Shown piece by piece: positions 1-9,242 of a stretch of 64,000 bases of DNA. Made by a program: the position numbers and the translations under genes. This DNA is from Armatimonadota bacterium (GTDB lineage: Bacteria > Sysuimicrobiota > Sysuimicrobiia > Sysuimicrobiales > Sysuimicrobiaceae), in NCBI GenBank assembly GCA_031460175.1, contig JAVKGW010000002.1, forward strand, positions 366,924 through 430,923, read 5' to 3'. Under the pieces are notes generated by a model, which was not told where the DNA came from, did no database searches, and saw only the letters and a program-made list of their open reading frames with translations. Each line of letters begins with the position of its first letter. The stretch's first letter is position 1.

Positions 1-2080
1 ACTGCACCCGCCACAGCTGCTCGATGACCTCCCGGGCGTCCACCCCGGCCCGCAGGGCCAAGGAGCTCAGCCGGCCGATGGCCTCCGCTTCCACGTCCAG
101 GGACTCCACGAACACCTCGCACACCCCCAGCTCGTCCTCGTTCACCGTCACGTACACCCTCCCCCGGGGTGTCTCGATGCGCTCCGTGCGGCCCTGGGTG
201 ACCTTGGGCCGGGCCCGCACCGCCACGGCCCCGCGCCCGGCCTCCGGGGCCCGCTCGGCCCGGGAGGGAGCGGACCGTGCCGCGTCGTTGTCCGGTTGCT
301 TCTCCCCGCTCAGGCTCCGGAGGATGTCCTCCCGGCTCCCTTCCCGGTACACGGTGATCCCCTTGCACCCGAGCTTCCACGCGAGGAAGTAGACGCGCTC
401 CACGTCCTCCACCGTGGCCTCACGGGGCAGGTTCACCGTGGAACTGATGCTGTGGTCAACGTGCTTCTGGATCGTGGCCTGCATCCGCACCCGCATCTCT
501 GGCCGGATCCGGTGGGCGGTGGTGAAGTAGTCCGGCAGGTGCTCCTCGTCCACTCCGAACTCGTCCATGTACTGCTTGACAAGCGGGTGATAGACCTTGA
601 ACTCCCGCTGGCTCAGGGATTCGCTGCGCCGCAGGTAGAAGAGGTCGTAGATGGGCTCGATCCCGCTCGTGACCCCCGCGAGGGCCGCGCCGCTTCCCAC
701 GGGCGGGACCGTGAGCAGGGCCACGTTCCGCAGCCCCCAAGTCCGGCACTTGGCGAGCACTTCCGGGCTCAGGGTGGCGAGGAACGGATGCAGCGTCCCG
801 TCCCGGTAGAAGTGCCGGTCCGGGTCAAAGGCGGGGAACGGACCCTTCTCCCGGCTCAACTCCGCGGAGGCTTCGTAGGCGGCGTCCTTGATGCGCTGGA
901 AGAGCCGGTCCACGAAGGCGATGGCCTCCTCCGTGTCGTACCGCAGCCGCAGCTGCGCCAGCATGTCCCCAAGTCCCGTGAATCCCACCCCGATCCGGCG
1001 GGCCCTCCGGCTCGCTTCCCGCTGCTGCGGCAGGGGATGCCGGTCCATGTTGTAGTCCAGGACGTCGTCCAGGAACCGCACGGTGTACCGCACCGCCCGC
1101 AGCAGCCCCTCCTCGTCCACCCGGGCCCGGTCCGTGAAGGGGTCCAGGACGAACCTCGCCAAGTTCACGTTCGCCAGGTTGCAGGACCCGTACGCCTCGA
1201 GCGGAATCTCGCTGCACGGGTTGGTGGTGAGGACCTCCATCCCGTTGTACTCGCTCGTGGAGTAGCGCTTGACCGTGTCCCAGAAGATGACCCCGGGCTC
1301 CGCCCACCCCCAGGCTCCCTCCACGAGTTCCCGCCACAGATCCCGGGCACGGATGGGACGCTCCACGTGGGCCTTCTCGTTGCGGAAGCGCAGGACGTAC
1401 TCCCCGTCGCGTTCCACGGCCCGCATGAAGTCGTCGTGGATCCGGACGCTGATGTTGGCATAACGCACCCGATCCAGGTTGCGCTTGACCCGGCAGAACT
1501 CCAGCACATCCGGATGGTCGTTGGCGATGGTGATCATGAGGGCCCCCCGACGCCCCGCCTGCCCGATGGTGCCGGTGGTGGTGGACATGAGCTCCATGAA
1601 GCTCACGGCACCGGTGCTGGTGAGGGCCGCGTTGTTCACGGGGCTGCCGCGGGGCCGCAGCACGCTGATGTCCCCGCCCACCCCACCGCCCAGGGAGTAG
1701 GTGCGGGCCGCCTCCTTGCACCACTCGAAGATGTCCTCCAGGGAATCGCCCCGGATGGGGATGACGTAGCAGTTGCTGGCGGTGCTGCGGCGGGGGTTTC
1801 CGGCGGCGAAGAGGATGCGGCCTCCGGGCACCATCCGGAAGTCCTCCAGCAGCCACCGGAACTTCTCCTCCCACTCCCGGCGCAGGGCCTCCGTGGGCTC
1901 CGCGGAGGCGATCTCCCGCGCCACCCGGTTCCACATCTCCGGCGGGGTGCGCTCCAGGATCCGCCCCCCTCCATCCCGCAGGGCGTACTTGTCCAGGAAC
2001 ACCCGGGCACGCAGCTCGTCTCCCCCAAACCATCGGAAGGTCTCCTCGAAGAGGGTCCTGGGTTCCGTGGCGATGGTCAT
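1..2080 (-). CDS. nrdJ: Adenosylcobalamin-dependent (class II) ribonucleotide reductase, 3' end outside window
   Basis: Reduces ribonucleotides to deoxyribonucleotides using a B12-generated radical. Read on the minus strand from ATG at 2080, behind AAGGAGG; about 693 codons are present before the left edge cuts the gene. Three expected catalytic cysteines are visible: C104 in SNCYVIP, and C289 (in NPCSE) and C300 (in GSCNLANVN), 11 residues apart as in Thermotoga NrdJ. A substrate-loop-like stretch PPVGSGAALAGVTSGIEPIY follows. The C-terminal part holds a low-complexity linker and the start of the usual C-terminal domain. It lies 29 nt downstream of nrdR and should share its NrdR-controlled promoter. 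Frame and family are certain; the diphosphate/triphosphate preference is inferred (nrdJ family, diphosphate). Confidence 0.95.
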   Translation of the reverse strand, partial: MTIATEPRTLFEETFRWFGGDELRARVFLDKYALRDGGGRILERTPPEMWNRVAREIASAEPTEALRREWEEKFRWLLEDFRMVPGGRILFAAGNPRRSTASNCYVIPIRGDSLEDIFEWCKEAARTYSLGGGVGGDISVLRPRGSPVNNAALTSTGAVSFMELMSTTTGTIGQAGRRGALMITIANDHPDVLEFCRVKRNLDRVRYANISVRIHDDFMRAVERDGEYVLRFRNEKAHVERPIRARDLWRELVEGAWGWAEPGVIFWDTVKRYSTSEYNGMEVLTTNPCSEIPLEAYGSCNLANVNLARFVLDPFTDRARVDEEGLLRAVRYTVRFLDDVLDYNMDRHPLPQQREASRRARRIGVGFTGLGDMLAQLRLRYDTEEAIAFVDRLFQRIKDAAYEASAELSREKGPFPAFDPDRHFYRDGTLHPFLATLSPEVLAKCRTWGLRNVALLTVPPVGSGAALAGVTSGIEPIYDLFYLRRSESLSQREFKVYHPLVKQYMDEFGVDEEHLPDYFTTAHRIRPEMRVRMQATIQKHVDHSISSTVNLPREATVEDVERVYFLAWKLGCKGITVYREGSREDILRSLSGEKQPDNDAARSAPSRAERAPEAGRGAVAVRARPKVTQGRTERIETPRGRVYVTVNEDELGVCEVFVESLDVEAEAIGRLSSLALRAGVDAREVIEQLWRVQ

Positions 2081-2109
2081 CGCGCCCTCCTCCTTTCGTG
2101 ACGTGCCCC

Positions 2110-2637
2110 TCAATACCGTCCGTCGCTCTGGTTCTCCGGGGCGGGCAGGAGAGGGATCTGGCGCCGCAGCAGCTCCTCCCGTGCCTTCTGAGCCCGCAGC
2201 CGGGCCACCTCCTCCACGATGCTGTCCGCATCCGAGAACCGCCGGTACTCGGAGGCGAACCGCACGTAGGCCACCTCGTCCAGGGACCGCAGCCGCTCCA
2301 TCACCAGCTCCCCGATGAGGCTGCTCGGAACCTCCGCCTCGCCCCGATGGCGCACCACCCGCTCCACGTCCGCCACCAGGGCCTCCAGGGCCTCGATGGG
2401 GATGGGACGCTTGCCCCTGGCCTTCAGCAGGCCCGCGAGGATCTTCCCGCGGTCAAAGGGCTCCCGCCGACCGTCCCGCTTCACCACCATGAGGGGGGCC
2501 GCCTCCACCCGCTCGTAGGTGGTGAACCGCCGCTCGCACCGGGGGCACTCCCGCCGCCGCCGGACGGCACTCCCCTCCTCCACCGGGCGGGAGTCCAGCA
2601 CCCGGCTGTCCTCATACCCGCAGTACGGACACCGCAT
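2110..2637 (-). CDS. nrdR: Transcriptional repressor NrdR
   Basis: Zinc-ribbon/ATP-cone repressor of ribonucleotide reductase genes. 175 aa, slightly longer than the usual 150-160. The N-terminal ribbon has C3, C6, C31 and C34 (MRCPYCG... and ECPRCERRF). The ATP-cone covers about residues 46-136 and starts at VVKRDGRREPFDRGKI. It is the first gene of an nrdR-nrdJ operon, and two NrdR boxes lie 13 nt ahead of its start, implying autoregulation and co-regulation of nrdJ. Confidence 0.97.
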   Translation of the reverse strand: MRCPYCGYEDSRVLDSRPVEEGSAVRRRRECPRCERRFTTYERVEAAPLMVVKRDGRREPFDRGKILAGLLKARGKRPIPIEALEALVADVERVVRHRGEAEVPSSLIGELVMERLRSLDEVAYVRFASEYRRFSDADSIVEEVARLRAQKAREELLRRQIPLLPAPENQSDGRY

Positions 2638-2650
2638 CCCCCACCTGCCC

Positions 2651-2715
2651 CTAGATTTAGAGATCCTGTTCAGGGGCCACCTCTAAATATTGTGGCAGAA
2701 GGCGGAACAGGTCAA
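2651..2715 (-). promoter_or_regulatory. nrdR-nrdJ promoter with two NrdR boxes
   Basis: On the minus strand a -35 TTGACC (2710-2715) is followed after 17 nt by a weak -10 CAATAT (2687-2692). Two sites fit the NrdR-box core CwAtATaTwG: CAATATTTAG (2683-2692) and CTAAATCTAG (2651-2660). They start exactly 32 nt apart, about three helical turns, which is the spacing NrdR uses for cooperative binding. The first box overlaps the -10. Boxes are seen directly; repression is inferred from the family. Confidence 0.75.
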
Positions 2716-2762
2716 GCCGTCAAAATCCTCCGAAGGCCCAAAATCCCGCGGGTTTTCTCCTC

Positions 2763-2790
2763 CGCACGAGGTCGCACGCCTCCTCGTGCG
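2763..2790 (-). terminator. Possible terminator stem-loop after the M50 protease gene
   Basis: A perfect 9-bp stem (2763-2771 with 2782-2790, arm CGCACGAGG) and a 10-nt loop start immediately after the protease stop codon. There is no clear T-run after it, so Rho-independent termination is uncertain; it could equally be an mRNA 3'-end stabiliser at the end of the dcw operon. Confidence 0.35.
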
Positions 2791-3918
2791 TTACTGGAGG
2801 AGGCGGAGGGGAAGGAGGAAGTAATCGAGGGGGAGGGCCAGGAGGAAGATCGTAAGGAGCAGCAGGCCGACGGCGATCCGGGAGGCGGTTGGGGGAGAGA
2901 CGTCGTTGGCTGGCCCGGGGTGCCCGCGGGTGGTGAGGAAGAGGAGCAGGATGGCCATGGGGATGAGGCCCAACAGCAGCAACAGCACCACCGCGGCGTA
3001 GGAGGCCACCCGGTGCCACCGGGGGCCCAGCAGGGCCCGCACCGCGTGCCCGCCGTCCAGCATGCTGGCGGGGAGGAGGTTGATGCCGGTGACGAAGAGC
3101 CCGATGACCGCGGCGTCCGTGAGCGGATCCGTGTAGTACACCACCTCGGATCCCGCGCCGAACCGCCACTCCAGCAGGCGCGCCACGGACCAGGGGAAGG
3201 GGAAGGCCGGCAGACCCCCCAGGTGAGGCAGGATTTGCCTCAGATCCAACAGCACCGTGCGATCCAGGCCCAAGAGCAGGAGGGGAATGGCCACCAGCAG
3301 GCCGGCCAGCGGGCCGCTGGCCCCGAGGTCGAACAGGGCGTTGCGGCTGGGAGCGGGTTCCCGGGTGACGATCACCGCCCCCATGGTCCCGATGGAGACC
3401 TGTCCGAGGATCACGGGCGGGAAGGGGATGAAATACGGCCAGCTGGCGTCGATCCCGTGGATGCGGGCCGCCAGCTTGTGCCCCAGCTCGTGCACCAGGA
3501 GGATCCCCAGCAGGGCCGCGCTGAACACGAGCCCGTCCCGCAGGGGATCCGGGGTATACCCCGCCCGCAGCACCGCCTCCGGCACCCGTTGCAGGACCTC
3601 CGCGAACCGGAGGGATCCGATGTAGCCCGTGGCGAAGGTGGTGGCCACCGTGGCCAGAAAGAGCGCCACGTGCAGCCCCATGCGGGCGCCCGGAGGATGC
3701 GGTTTTGGAACCACGGTGAGGAGCACGGCTCCGTCCCGACGGCGCAGCAACGGCATCTGTCCGTGCGGCCGGAGGGCCTCCCGCAGCGCCTCGAACCGCT
3801 CCTCCAGGTCCTGGGTGGGGAGCACCGCGAACACCGGGTACCCGTCCTGCACCCATGCCTCCCGCACCGGGAAGTAACGGTGAATGAGGAGGGCGAGGTC
3901 GTCCGGAGAGAACGTCAT
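2791..3918 (-). CDS. M50-family (site-2-type) membrane metalloprotease
   Basis: Intramembrane zinc metalloprotease of the S2P/EGY-like type. 375 aa. The N-terminal ~75 residues are soluble; membrane segments start near residue 82. The zinc-binding HELGH is at 143-147 inside a hydrophobic helix, and the third ligand lies in [14 protein letters not shown] near residue 285; a further hydrophobic pair sits at the C terminus. The start ATG overlaps the ftsZ stop by 4 nt (ATGA), so it is translationally coupled to ftsZ. Substrates are unknown. Possible roles are release of a membrane-anchored sigma or anti-sigma factor, or cleavage of a division protein; both are inference from location only. Confidence 0.9.
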   Translation of the reverse strand: MTFSPDDLALLIHRYFPVREAWVQDGYPVFAVLPTQDLEERFEALREALRPHGQMPLLRRRDGAVLLTVVPKPHPPGARMGLHVALFLATVATTFATGYIGSLRFAEVLQRVPEAVLRAGYTPDPLRDGLVFSAALLGILLVHELGHKLAARIHGIDASWPYFIPFPPVILGQVSIGTMGAVIVTREPAPSRNALFDLGASGPLAGLLVAIPLLLLGLDRTVLLDLRQILPHLGGLPAFPFPWSVARLLEWRFGAGSEVVYYTDPLTDAAVIGLFVTGINLLPASMLDGGHAVRALLGPRWHRVASYAAVVLLLLLGLIPMAILLLFLTTRGHPGPANDVSPPTASRIAVGLLLLTIFLLALPLDYFLLPLRLLQ

Positions 3919-4991
3919 GAGCCGCGCCGGCGCAGGAACGCGGGGATGTCCAGGTAATCGTCGATGAGGCGTACGGGCTGCGGCTCCGGCTTGGGCGCGG
4001 CCTCCCGCGCTGGAGCCGGCTCCTGCGCCGGGACCTGGGCGGCCTCGAACCCCGTGGCGATCACGGTGATGCGGACCTCGTCGCTCATGCCCTCGTCGAT
4101 GACCGCGCCGAAGATGATGTTGGCGTCCGGATCCGCGGTCTTGGCGATGATCTGGGCGGCCTCGTTCACCTCCACCAGTCCCAGGTCCAGCCCGCCGGTG
4201 ACGTTCATGAGCACCCCCCGGGCCCCGTCCATGGAGGTCTCCAGCAGGGGGCTGCTGATGGCCGCCTGGGCGGCCCGCACCGTCCGGTCCTCCCCGCTGG
4301 CCACGCCGATCCCGATGAGGGCGCTGCCGGCCTCCGACATCACCGCCCGCACGTCCGCGAAGTCCAGGTTGATAAGGCCCGGCACCGTGATGAGGTCCGC
4401 GATCCCCTGGACCCCCTGGCGGAGCACGTCGTCCGCCACCCGGAAGGCCTCGATGAGGCTCACCTTGCGATCGATGATCTGCAGCAGGCGGTCGTTGGGG
4501 ATGGTGATGAGGGTGTTCACCTGCTCCTTGAGGCGCCGGATTCCGTCCTCCGCGGTGGCCGCGCGCCGGCGTCCCTCGAAGGAGAAGGGCTTGGTGACCA
4601 CCCCGATCACCAGGGCCCCCAGTTCCCGGGCGATGCGGGCCACCACGGGGGCTCCGCCCGTCCCCGTGCCCCCGCCCATCCCCGCGGTGACGAACACCAT
4701 GTCCGCACCCTCCAGGGCGTCGTACAGGTCGTCCTTGCTCTCCTCCGCGGCCTGGCGGCCGATCTCCGGATCCCCTCCGGCTCCCAGCCCACGGGTGAGC
4801 TTGCTGCCGATGTGGATCTTCCGCTCCGCCTGCGAGAGGGCCAGGGCCTGGATGTCCGTGTTGACGGCGATGAACTCCACGCCCCGCAGGCCCGCGGCGA
4901 TCATGCGGTTCACCGCGTTGCTGCCGCCCCCGCCCACGCCCACCACCTTGATGGATGCGAAACGCCGCAGATCCCGGTCCAGGTTCGCCAT
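3915..4991 (-). CDS. ftsZ: Cell division protein FtsZ
   Basis: Tubulin-like GTPase that forms the Z ring. 358 aa from ATG at 4991, chosen because [11 protein letters not shown] follows a GAGGAGG site; a longer in-frame ORF upstream overlaps ftsA. The GTP-binding motif GGGTGTGG is at 106-113, with NTDIQAL near 44-50. A short linker rich in A, P and E leads to the C-terminal peptide [13 protein letters not shown], which normally binds FtsA. Last of the fts genes in the cluster, 19 nt after ftsA. Confidence 0.98.
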   Translation of the reverse strand: MANLDRDLRRFASIKVVGVGGGGSNAVNRMIAAGLRGVEFIAVNTDIQALALSQAERKIHIGSKLTRGLGAGGDPEIGRQAAEESKDDLYDALEGADMVFVTAGMGGGTGTGGAPVVARIARELGALVIGVVTKPFSFEGRRRAATAEDGIRRLKEQVNTLITIPNDRLLQIIDRKVSLIEAFRVADDVLRQGVQGIADLITVPGLINLDFADVRAVMSEAGSALIGIGVASGEDRTVRAAQAAISSPLLETSMDGARGVLMNVTGGLDLGLVEVNEAAQIIAKTADPDANIIFGAVIDEGMSDEVRITVIATGFEAAQVPAQEPAPAREAAPKPEPQPVRLIDDYLDIPAFLRRRGS

Positions 4992-5010
4992 GGTCGCCCC
5001 CTCCTCTTGG

Positions 5011-6237
5011 CTATTCTCCCACAAGCCAGGTGCGCAGCCGCTGCCAGATTCCCCGGGCCGCACCATCCCGCCCCCGCGCCCGCTCCACCGCCTGATGGTG
5101 GGCGTAGAGCAGCAGGCCGATCGCGGTGGCGTATGCCGGTCCGCTCACCGCGGCCGTGGGCCCCAGGAGTCCCCGGGGATGCCCCACCCGCACGGGAAGC
5201 CCCCAGCGCTCGGAGGCCAGCTCCACGAGACCGGGCAGGAGCGTGCTGCCCCCCGTGAGGACCACCCCCGCAGGCAATTGGGCCACGGACCCCCACCGCT
5301 CCAACTGCGCGCGGACCAAGTCCAGCAGCTCCTCCACCCGGGCCTCGATGATCTCGCACACCACCCGCCGCGGGATGACCTTCGGGGTCTGCGCCCCGAT
5401 CTCCGCCACCTCCAGGAACTCTCCCTCCGCGGCCATGCGGGCCGCGGCGGCTCCGGAGCGGAGCTTGATCCGCTCCGCTTCCTCCACGGAGGTGCGCAGG
5501 CCCACCGCGAGGTCGTTGGTGATGTGCTGGCCGGCCACGGGGACCACCGCGGTGTGGCAGAGGGCCCCGCCCTGGAAGATGCCCAGGCTCGTGATCCCAC
5601 CCCCCACCTCGCACACCGCCACCCCGAGTTCCCGCTCCGCCCCGGAGAGCACCGCCTCCGCGGAGGCCAGAACCCCGAGCACCAGTCCCTCCACTTCCAG
5701 GCCCGCCTGTTCCACGCACTTCACGAGGTTCGCCACCTGGGTGCTGGCCCCGGTCACCACGTGGGCCTCCACCTCCAACCGCACCCCGTACATCCCCACG
5801 GGGTTGCGCACGCCATCCGTCCCGTCCACCACGAAGTGCCGGGGCAGTACGTGGAGCACTTCGCGATCCGCGGCGGGGACCGCGCTCATGCGGGCGGCCT
5901 CGAGAGCCCGGGCCACGTCCGCGGAGGAGATCTCCCGATCGGGAGAGCTCACGGCCACCACGCCCCGGGTGTTCTGGCCCGTCACGTGGTCTCCGGAGAC
6001 CGCCACGTACACGGACCGGATCTCGCGGCCTGCGGCCTTCTCCGCCCGCTCCACCGCCCGCTCCACCGCCTCCGTGGCCGCGCGGAGGTCCGCCACCACG
6101 CCCCGCCGGAGGCCTGCGGAGGGGGCGGTTCCCACCCCCAAGAGCTGGAGTCGGTCCCCTGCCTCCGCCTGGGCCACCACAGCACAGACCTTCGTGGTTC
6201 CGATGTCCAGACCCACCAGCGGGCTCGATCTTGCCAC
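5011..6237 (-). CDS. ftsA: Cell division protein FtsA
   Basis: Actin-like ATPase that ties FtsZ to the membrane. 408 aa, starting at GTG 6237. The phosphate-1 loop reads [15 protein letters not shown] near the N terminus, the SHS2/1C domain follows from about residue 85, and phosphate-2/adenosine motifs appear as [14 protein letters not shown] and [12 protein letters not shown]. The C-terminal [17 protein letters not shown] end is an amphipathic membrane-targeting helix, as expected. Between ftsQ and ftsZ, the standard order. Confidence 0.96.
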   Translation of the reverse strand: MARSSPLVGLDIGTTKVCAVVAQAEAGDRLQLLGVGTAPSAGLRRGVVADLRAATEAVERAVERAEKAAGREIRSVYVAVSGDHVTGQNTRGVVAVSSPDREISSADVARALEAARMSAVPAADREVLHVLPRHFVVDGTDGVRNPVGMYGVRLEVEAHVVTGASTQVANLVKCVEQAGLEVEGLVLGVLASAEAVLSGAERELGVAVCEVGGGITSLGIFQGGALCHTAVVPVAGQHITNDLAVGLRTSVEEAERIKLRSGAAAARMAAEGEFLEVAEIGAQTPKVIPRRVVCEIIEARVEELLDLVRAQLERWGSVAQLPAGVVLTGGSTLLPGLVELASERWGLPVRVGHPRGLLGPTAAVSGPAYATAIGLLLYAHHQAVERARGRDGAARGIWQRLRTWLVGE

Positions 6238-6265
6238 CGCCTTCCTCCCATCCGGGGTGGTTGCC

Positions 6266-6994
6266 CTATTCCACGGGAGCCATGGGAGTCCTCCCTCGGG
6301 GCCGCACGATGGCCCGGTCCCCGAACCGGAGGTCCACGGACTCCACGGAGATCCCCTCCCGTTCCAGGGCCCGCACCACCGCCTCCGCCGTCCTCAGGCG
6401 CGTCCGGAGATCGTCCTCCAGCCGCACCTGCACCCAGGGGCCGGACCGCAGCTTCACGTGCAGGCTCCCTTCCGGATCCAGGCGCGCGAGGAAGAGCTGA
6501 TGGCGTCCCTCCTCGGGAAGCGCGGCGAGGGCCCGCACCGCCTCCTGCAGCCGAGGAGAGGCAAGTCGCGCGCCGAGCGGGGTAGGAGGAACCCGGAACT
6601 CCACGAGGAGGGGAAGCAGGTCCTCCCCGCGCCCGTCCAGCACCACCCCTTCCTCGTCCACCACCAGGACCCGATCCCCCACCACCACGTGGAGGACGGG
6701 GATCCGCTCCGCGATGTGGAGCACGACCGTGTGCGGCCACCGGAACTCCACCCGGGCCGTGCGGATGCGGGGATGCCGCAGGAGGTGCGCGGTCACCTCC
6801 TCTTCTCGGATGCGGGCCAGGGGAATCCCCGTACGCAGTCGGGCCCAGTGGAGGACCTCGGATTCCGGGAGGGCCCGGTTGCCCGACACGACAACGGTGC
6901 GGACGGCGAAGACGGACGAGTGCGGGAAGGAGAAGAGCGCGGCGATGGTACACATCACCGCGCCGAAGCGCAACCCCCGCACCCACCGCGTCAT
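6266..6994 (-). CDS. ftsQ: Cell division protein FtsQ/DivIB
   Basis: Bitopic divisome protein. 242 aa from ATG 6994, whose ATG overlaps the murB TGA. A short cytoplasmic head (MTRWVRGLRFG) is followed by one membrane helix to about residue 30. A POTRA domain then begins at VFAVRTVVVSGNRALPESEV, with the beta domain ending in GDRAIVRPRGR. The head is shorter than in most homologues, but the domain order is typical. Confidence 0.9.
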   Translation of the reverse strand: MTRWVRGLRFGAVMCTIAALFSFPHSSVFAVRTVVVSGNRALPESEVLHWARLRTGIPLARIREEEVTAHLLRHPRIRTARVEFRWPHTVVLHIAERIPVLHVVVGDRVLVVDEEGVVLDGRGEDLLPLLVEFRVPPTPLGARLASPRLQEAVRALAALPEEGRHQLFLARLDPEGSLHVKLRSGPWVQVRLEDDLRTRLRTAEAVVRALEREGISVESVDLRFGDRAIVRPRGRTPMAPVE

Positions 6995-7896
6995 CAGAAC
7001 TCCCCCACCAGCTGGACCTCCAGTTCCAGCTCCACCCCGAACGTGCGCCGCACCCGGTCCCGCACCGTCTCCACCAGGCGGAGGACGTCGAGGGCCCGGC
7101 CTCCACCCTCGTTGAGGATGTAATTCGCGTGCAGGGTGGAGACCCGCACCCCGCCTACCCGCAGGCCCTTGCAGCCCGCGAGCTCGATGAGCCTTCCCGC
7201 GGCCTCCCCCGGCGGATTGCGGAAAATGCAGCCTGAAGAAGGCGGGCCCACGGGCTGCGTGCAGCTCCGGAGCCGCAACCACTCCTCCATGCGGGCCCGA
7301 ATCTCCTCAGGATCCCCCGGCCGCAACCGAAGGATCGCCTCCACCACCACCGCCGTCTCCCGTTGCAGCCGGCTGGTGCGGTAGGCGAACCCCAGGGCCG
7401 CGTTCTCCCACACCTCCTCGCCCCGCGGGGTGACCACCCGCACCGCCTCCACCACTTCCGCCACGCATTGGCCGTGGGCCCCCGCGTTCATCACCACCGC
7501 GCCCCCCACGGACCCCGGAATCCCCGCGGCGAACTCCAGGCCCCCGAGTCCCCGACGGGCGGCCTGGTGGGCGAGGCTTGGAAGTCCTACCCCGGCCTCC
7601 GCCACCGCCTCCATGCCATCCCACCGAACCCGATGGAGGCCCCGCCCCACCTTCACCACCACGCCCCGTACCCCCCGATCGGAGACCAGCACGTTGGAAC
7701 CGCGCCCCAACACCACGAACCGCTCGCCCCGGCCGAACAGGAAGCGCAGGACCTCCCGCAGCTCCTCCTGTCCGCGGGGCAGGAGGAGGACGTCCGCGGG
7801 TCCTCCGATGCGGAAGGAGACGTGGCGGCTGAGGGGCTCCCCCACCCGCACGTCCCGGCAGACCGCCCGGAGGTCCCGCAACAGGGCCTCCGTCAC
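6994..7896 (-). CDS. murB: UDP-N-acetylenolpyruvoylglucosamine reductase MurB
   Basis: FAD enzyme that makes UDP-MurNAc. 300 aa from GTG 7896, which overlaps the murC stop as GTGA and is preceded by GGAGGGGAGG; an ATG at 7917 is an alternative. FAD_binding_4 motifs are clear: HVSFRIGGPADVLLLPRG, LGRGSNVLVSDRGVRGVVVK, and GIPGSVGGAVVMNAGAHG. The catalytic region GCIFRNPPGEAAGRLIE near the C terminus has the substrate-loop serine as SSGCIF. Placed after murC, as in many monoderm-type dcw clusters. Confidence 0.96.
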   Translation of the reverse strand: MTEALLRDLRAVCRDVRVGEPLSRHVSFRIGGPADVLLLPRGQEELREVLRFLFGRGERFVVLGRGSNVLVSDRGVRGVVVKVGRGLHRVRWDGMEAVAEAGVGLPSLAHQAARRGLGGLEFAAGIPGSVGGAVVMNAGAHGQCVAEVVEAVRVVTPRGEEVWENAALGFAYRTSRLQRETAVVVEAILRLRPGDPEEIRARMEEWLRLRSCTQPVGPPSSGCIFRNPPGEAAGRLIELAGCKGLRVGGVRVSTLHANYILNEGGGRALDVLRLVETVRDRVRRTFGVELELEVQLVGEF

Positions 7897-9242
7897 CCCT
7901 CCCCTCCGCGCAGGCATTCCGCCACCCACCGGGCCACCTTCCACACGTCCCCTGCGCCCATGGTGGCGAGGACGTCCCCGGAGCGCAACCGGTTCCGGAC
8001 GTACTCCACCACGCCTTCCAGATCCGGGATCCACACCACCGGGCGGTGAGGCTGGACCGCCCGCACGATGAGGTGGGCGCTCACCCCGGGGATGGGGGGC
8101 TCGTCTGCGGGATAGATTTCGGTCACCACCACCTCGTCCGCGTCATCGAAGGCCCGGGCGAACTGGGCGTGGGTGGTGGCGGTCCGGGAGTACCGGTGGG
8201 GCTGGAACACCGCGAGGATGCGGGCGTCCGGCTTCACCTCCCGCAGGGCCCGCAGGAACGCCCGCACCTTCACGGGGTTGTGCGCGTAGTCATCCACCAC
8301 CAGGGGATCCGGACAGTGCACCTCGAACCGCCGGGAAATGCCCCGGAAGCGTTCCAGGGCCTGCATCATGGGCTCGAGGGGCGCCCCTAGACCGAGACCT
8401 GCGGCAAGGGCCGCGGTGGCGTTCAGCACGTTGTGCGCCCCGGGCATGGGAAGCCGAACCTCTCCCCGCTCCCGGCCTTCCACGATGACCGCGAAGGTGG
8501 TCTGCAAGCCCTCCCGGCCGAGGATCCGGGCCCGGACCTCCCCGACCTCGAACCCGTACCGGATCACCCGCGCCCGGCTCACCGCCTTAAGCGCCGCCAC
8601 CTCCGGGACCTCCGCGCACAGGACCACAACCCCTCCCGCGGGGACGGCCCGGATGAAGGAGGCGAAGGTCTGCCGGAGCCGGGACCAGGTCCGGTAGTGG
8701 TCCGCGTGGTCCGAGAGGTCCATGCTGGTGACCACCGCGGCGTCGACCTCCACCTCCCCCACGGACCCGTCGCTCTCGTCCACCTCCGCCACCACGGGCC
8801 CCCTACCCACCCGGGCATGTCCCCCGAACTCCCGCACCTCGGCTCCCACGAGGGCGCACGGATCATAGCCCGCGGCCGCGAGGGCGGTAGCGGTGAGGGC
8901 CGTGGTGGTGGTTTTCCCGTGCGTTCCCGCGACTCCGAGGGAGAACCGGGTGCGCAGCAGCTCCGCGAGCATCCGGGCCCGGGGCCAAACGGGGATCCCC
9001 AGACGTCCTGCCCGCACGATCTCCTCCTCCACAGGGGGGACCGCGCGGGAGACCACCACGAGGTCACACCCCTCCAGGTGGGCGGGATCGTGGCCCAGCT
9101 GCACCCGGACCCCAAGCGCCGCCAGCCGTTCCGTGGCCCGGCTCCACCGAAGGTCGCATCCGCTCAGAGCCCTTCCCTCTCCGAGGAGGACCTCCGCGAG
9201 GGCGCACATCCCCGCCCCGCCGATCCCCACGAAGTGGATCAC
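7893..9242 (-). CDS. murC: UDP-N-acetylmuramate--L-alanine ligase MurC
   Basis: Adds L-Ala to UDP-MurNAc. 449 aa from GTG 9242 (VIHFVGIGGAGMCALAEVL), overlapping the murG stop as GTGA. The N-terminal Rossmann-type domain is followed by a canonical P-loop, GVAGTHGKTTTTALTA, then central and C-terminal Mur ligase domains with VVDDYAHNPVKVRAFL and VFQPHRYSRT. All expected motifs are present. Confidence 0.97.
   Translation of the reverse strand: MIHFVGIGGAGMCALAEVLLGEGRALSGCDLRWSRATERLAALGVRVQLGHDPAHLEGCDLVVVSRAVPPVEEEIVRAGRLGIPVWPRARMLAELLRTRFSLGVAGTHGKTTTTALTATALAAAGYDPCALVGAEVREFGGHARVGRGPVVAEVDESDGSVGEVEVDAAVVTSMDLSDHADHYRTWSRLRQTFASFIRAVPAGGVVVLCAEVPEVAALKAVSRARVIRYGFEVGEVRARILGREGLQTTFAVIVEGRERGEVRLPMPGAHNVLNATAALAAGLGLGAPLEPMMQALERFRGISRRFEVHCPDPLVVDDYAHNPVKVRAFLRALREVKPDARILAVFQPHRYSRTATTHAQFARAFDDADEVVVTEIYPADEPPIPGVSAHLIVRAVQPHRPVVWIPDLEGVVEYVRNRLRSGDVLATMGAGDVWKVARWVAECLRGGEG

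Noticed and set aside
296..2101. 601-codon open frame on the plus strand
   Set aside because: It is antisense to nrdJ, whose minus-strand translation has all class II reductase motifs. Long opposite-strand frames are expected at this G+C. The same applies to 3964-6585, 40759-43440 (minus), 47234-50131 (minus), 54744-56981 (minus) and 58404-60998 (minus).
2638..2790. Cobalamin riboswitch ahead of the B12-dependent reductase
   Set aside because: No B12-box-like sequence is present; the leader is short and is explained by the two NrdR boxes.
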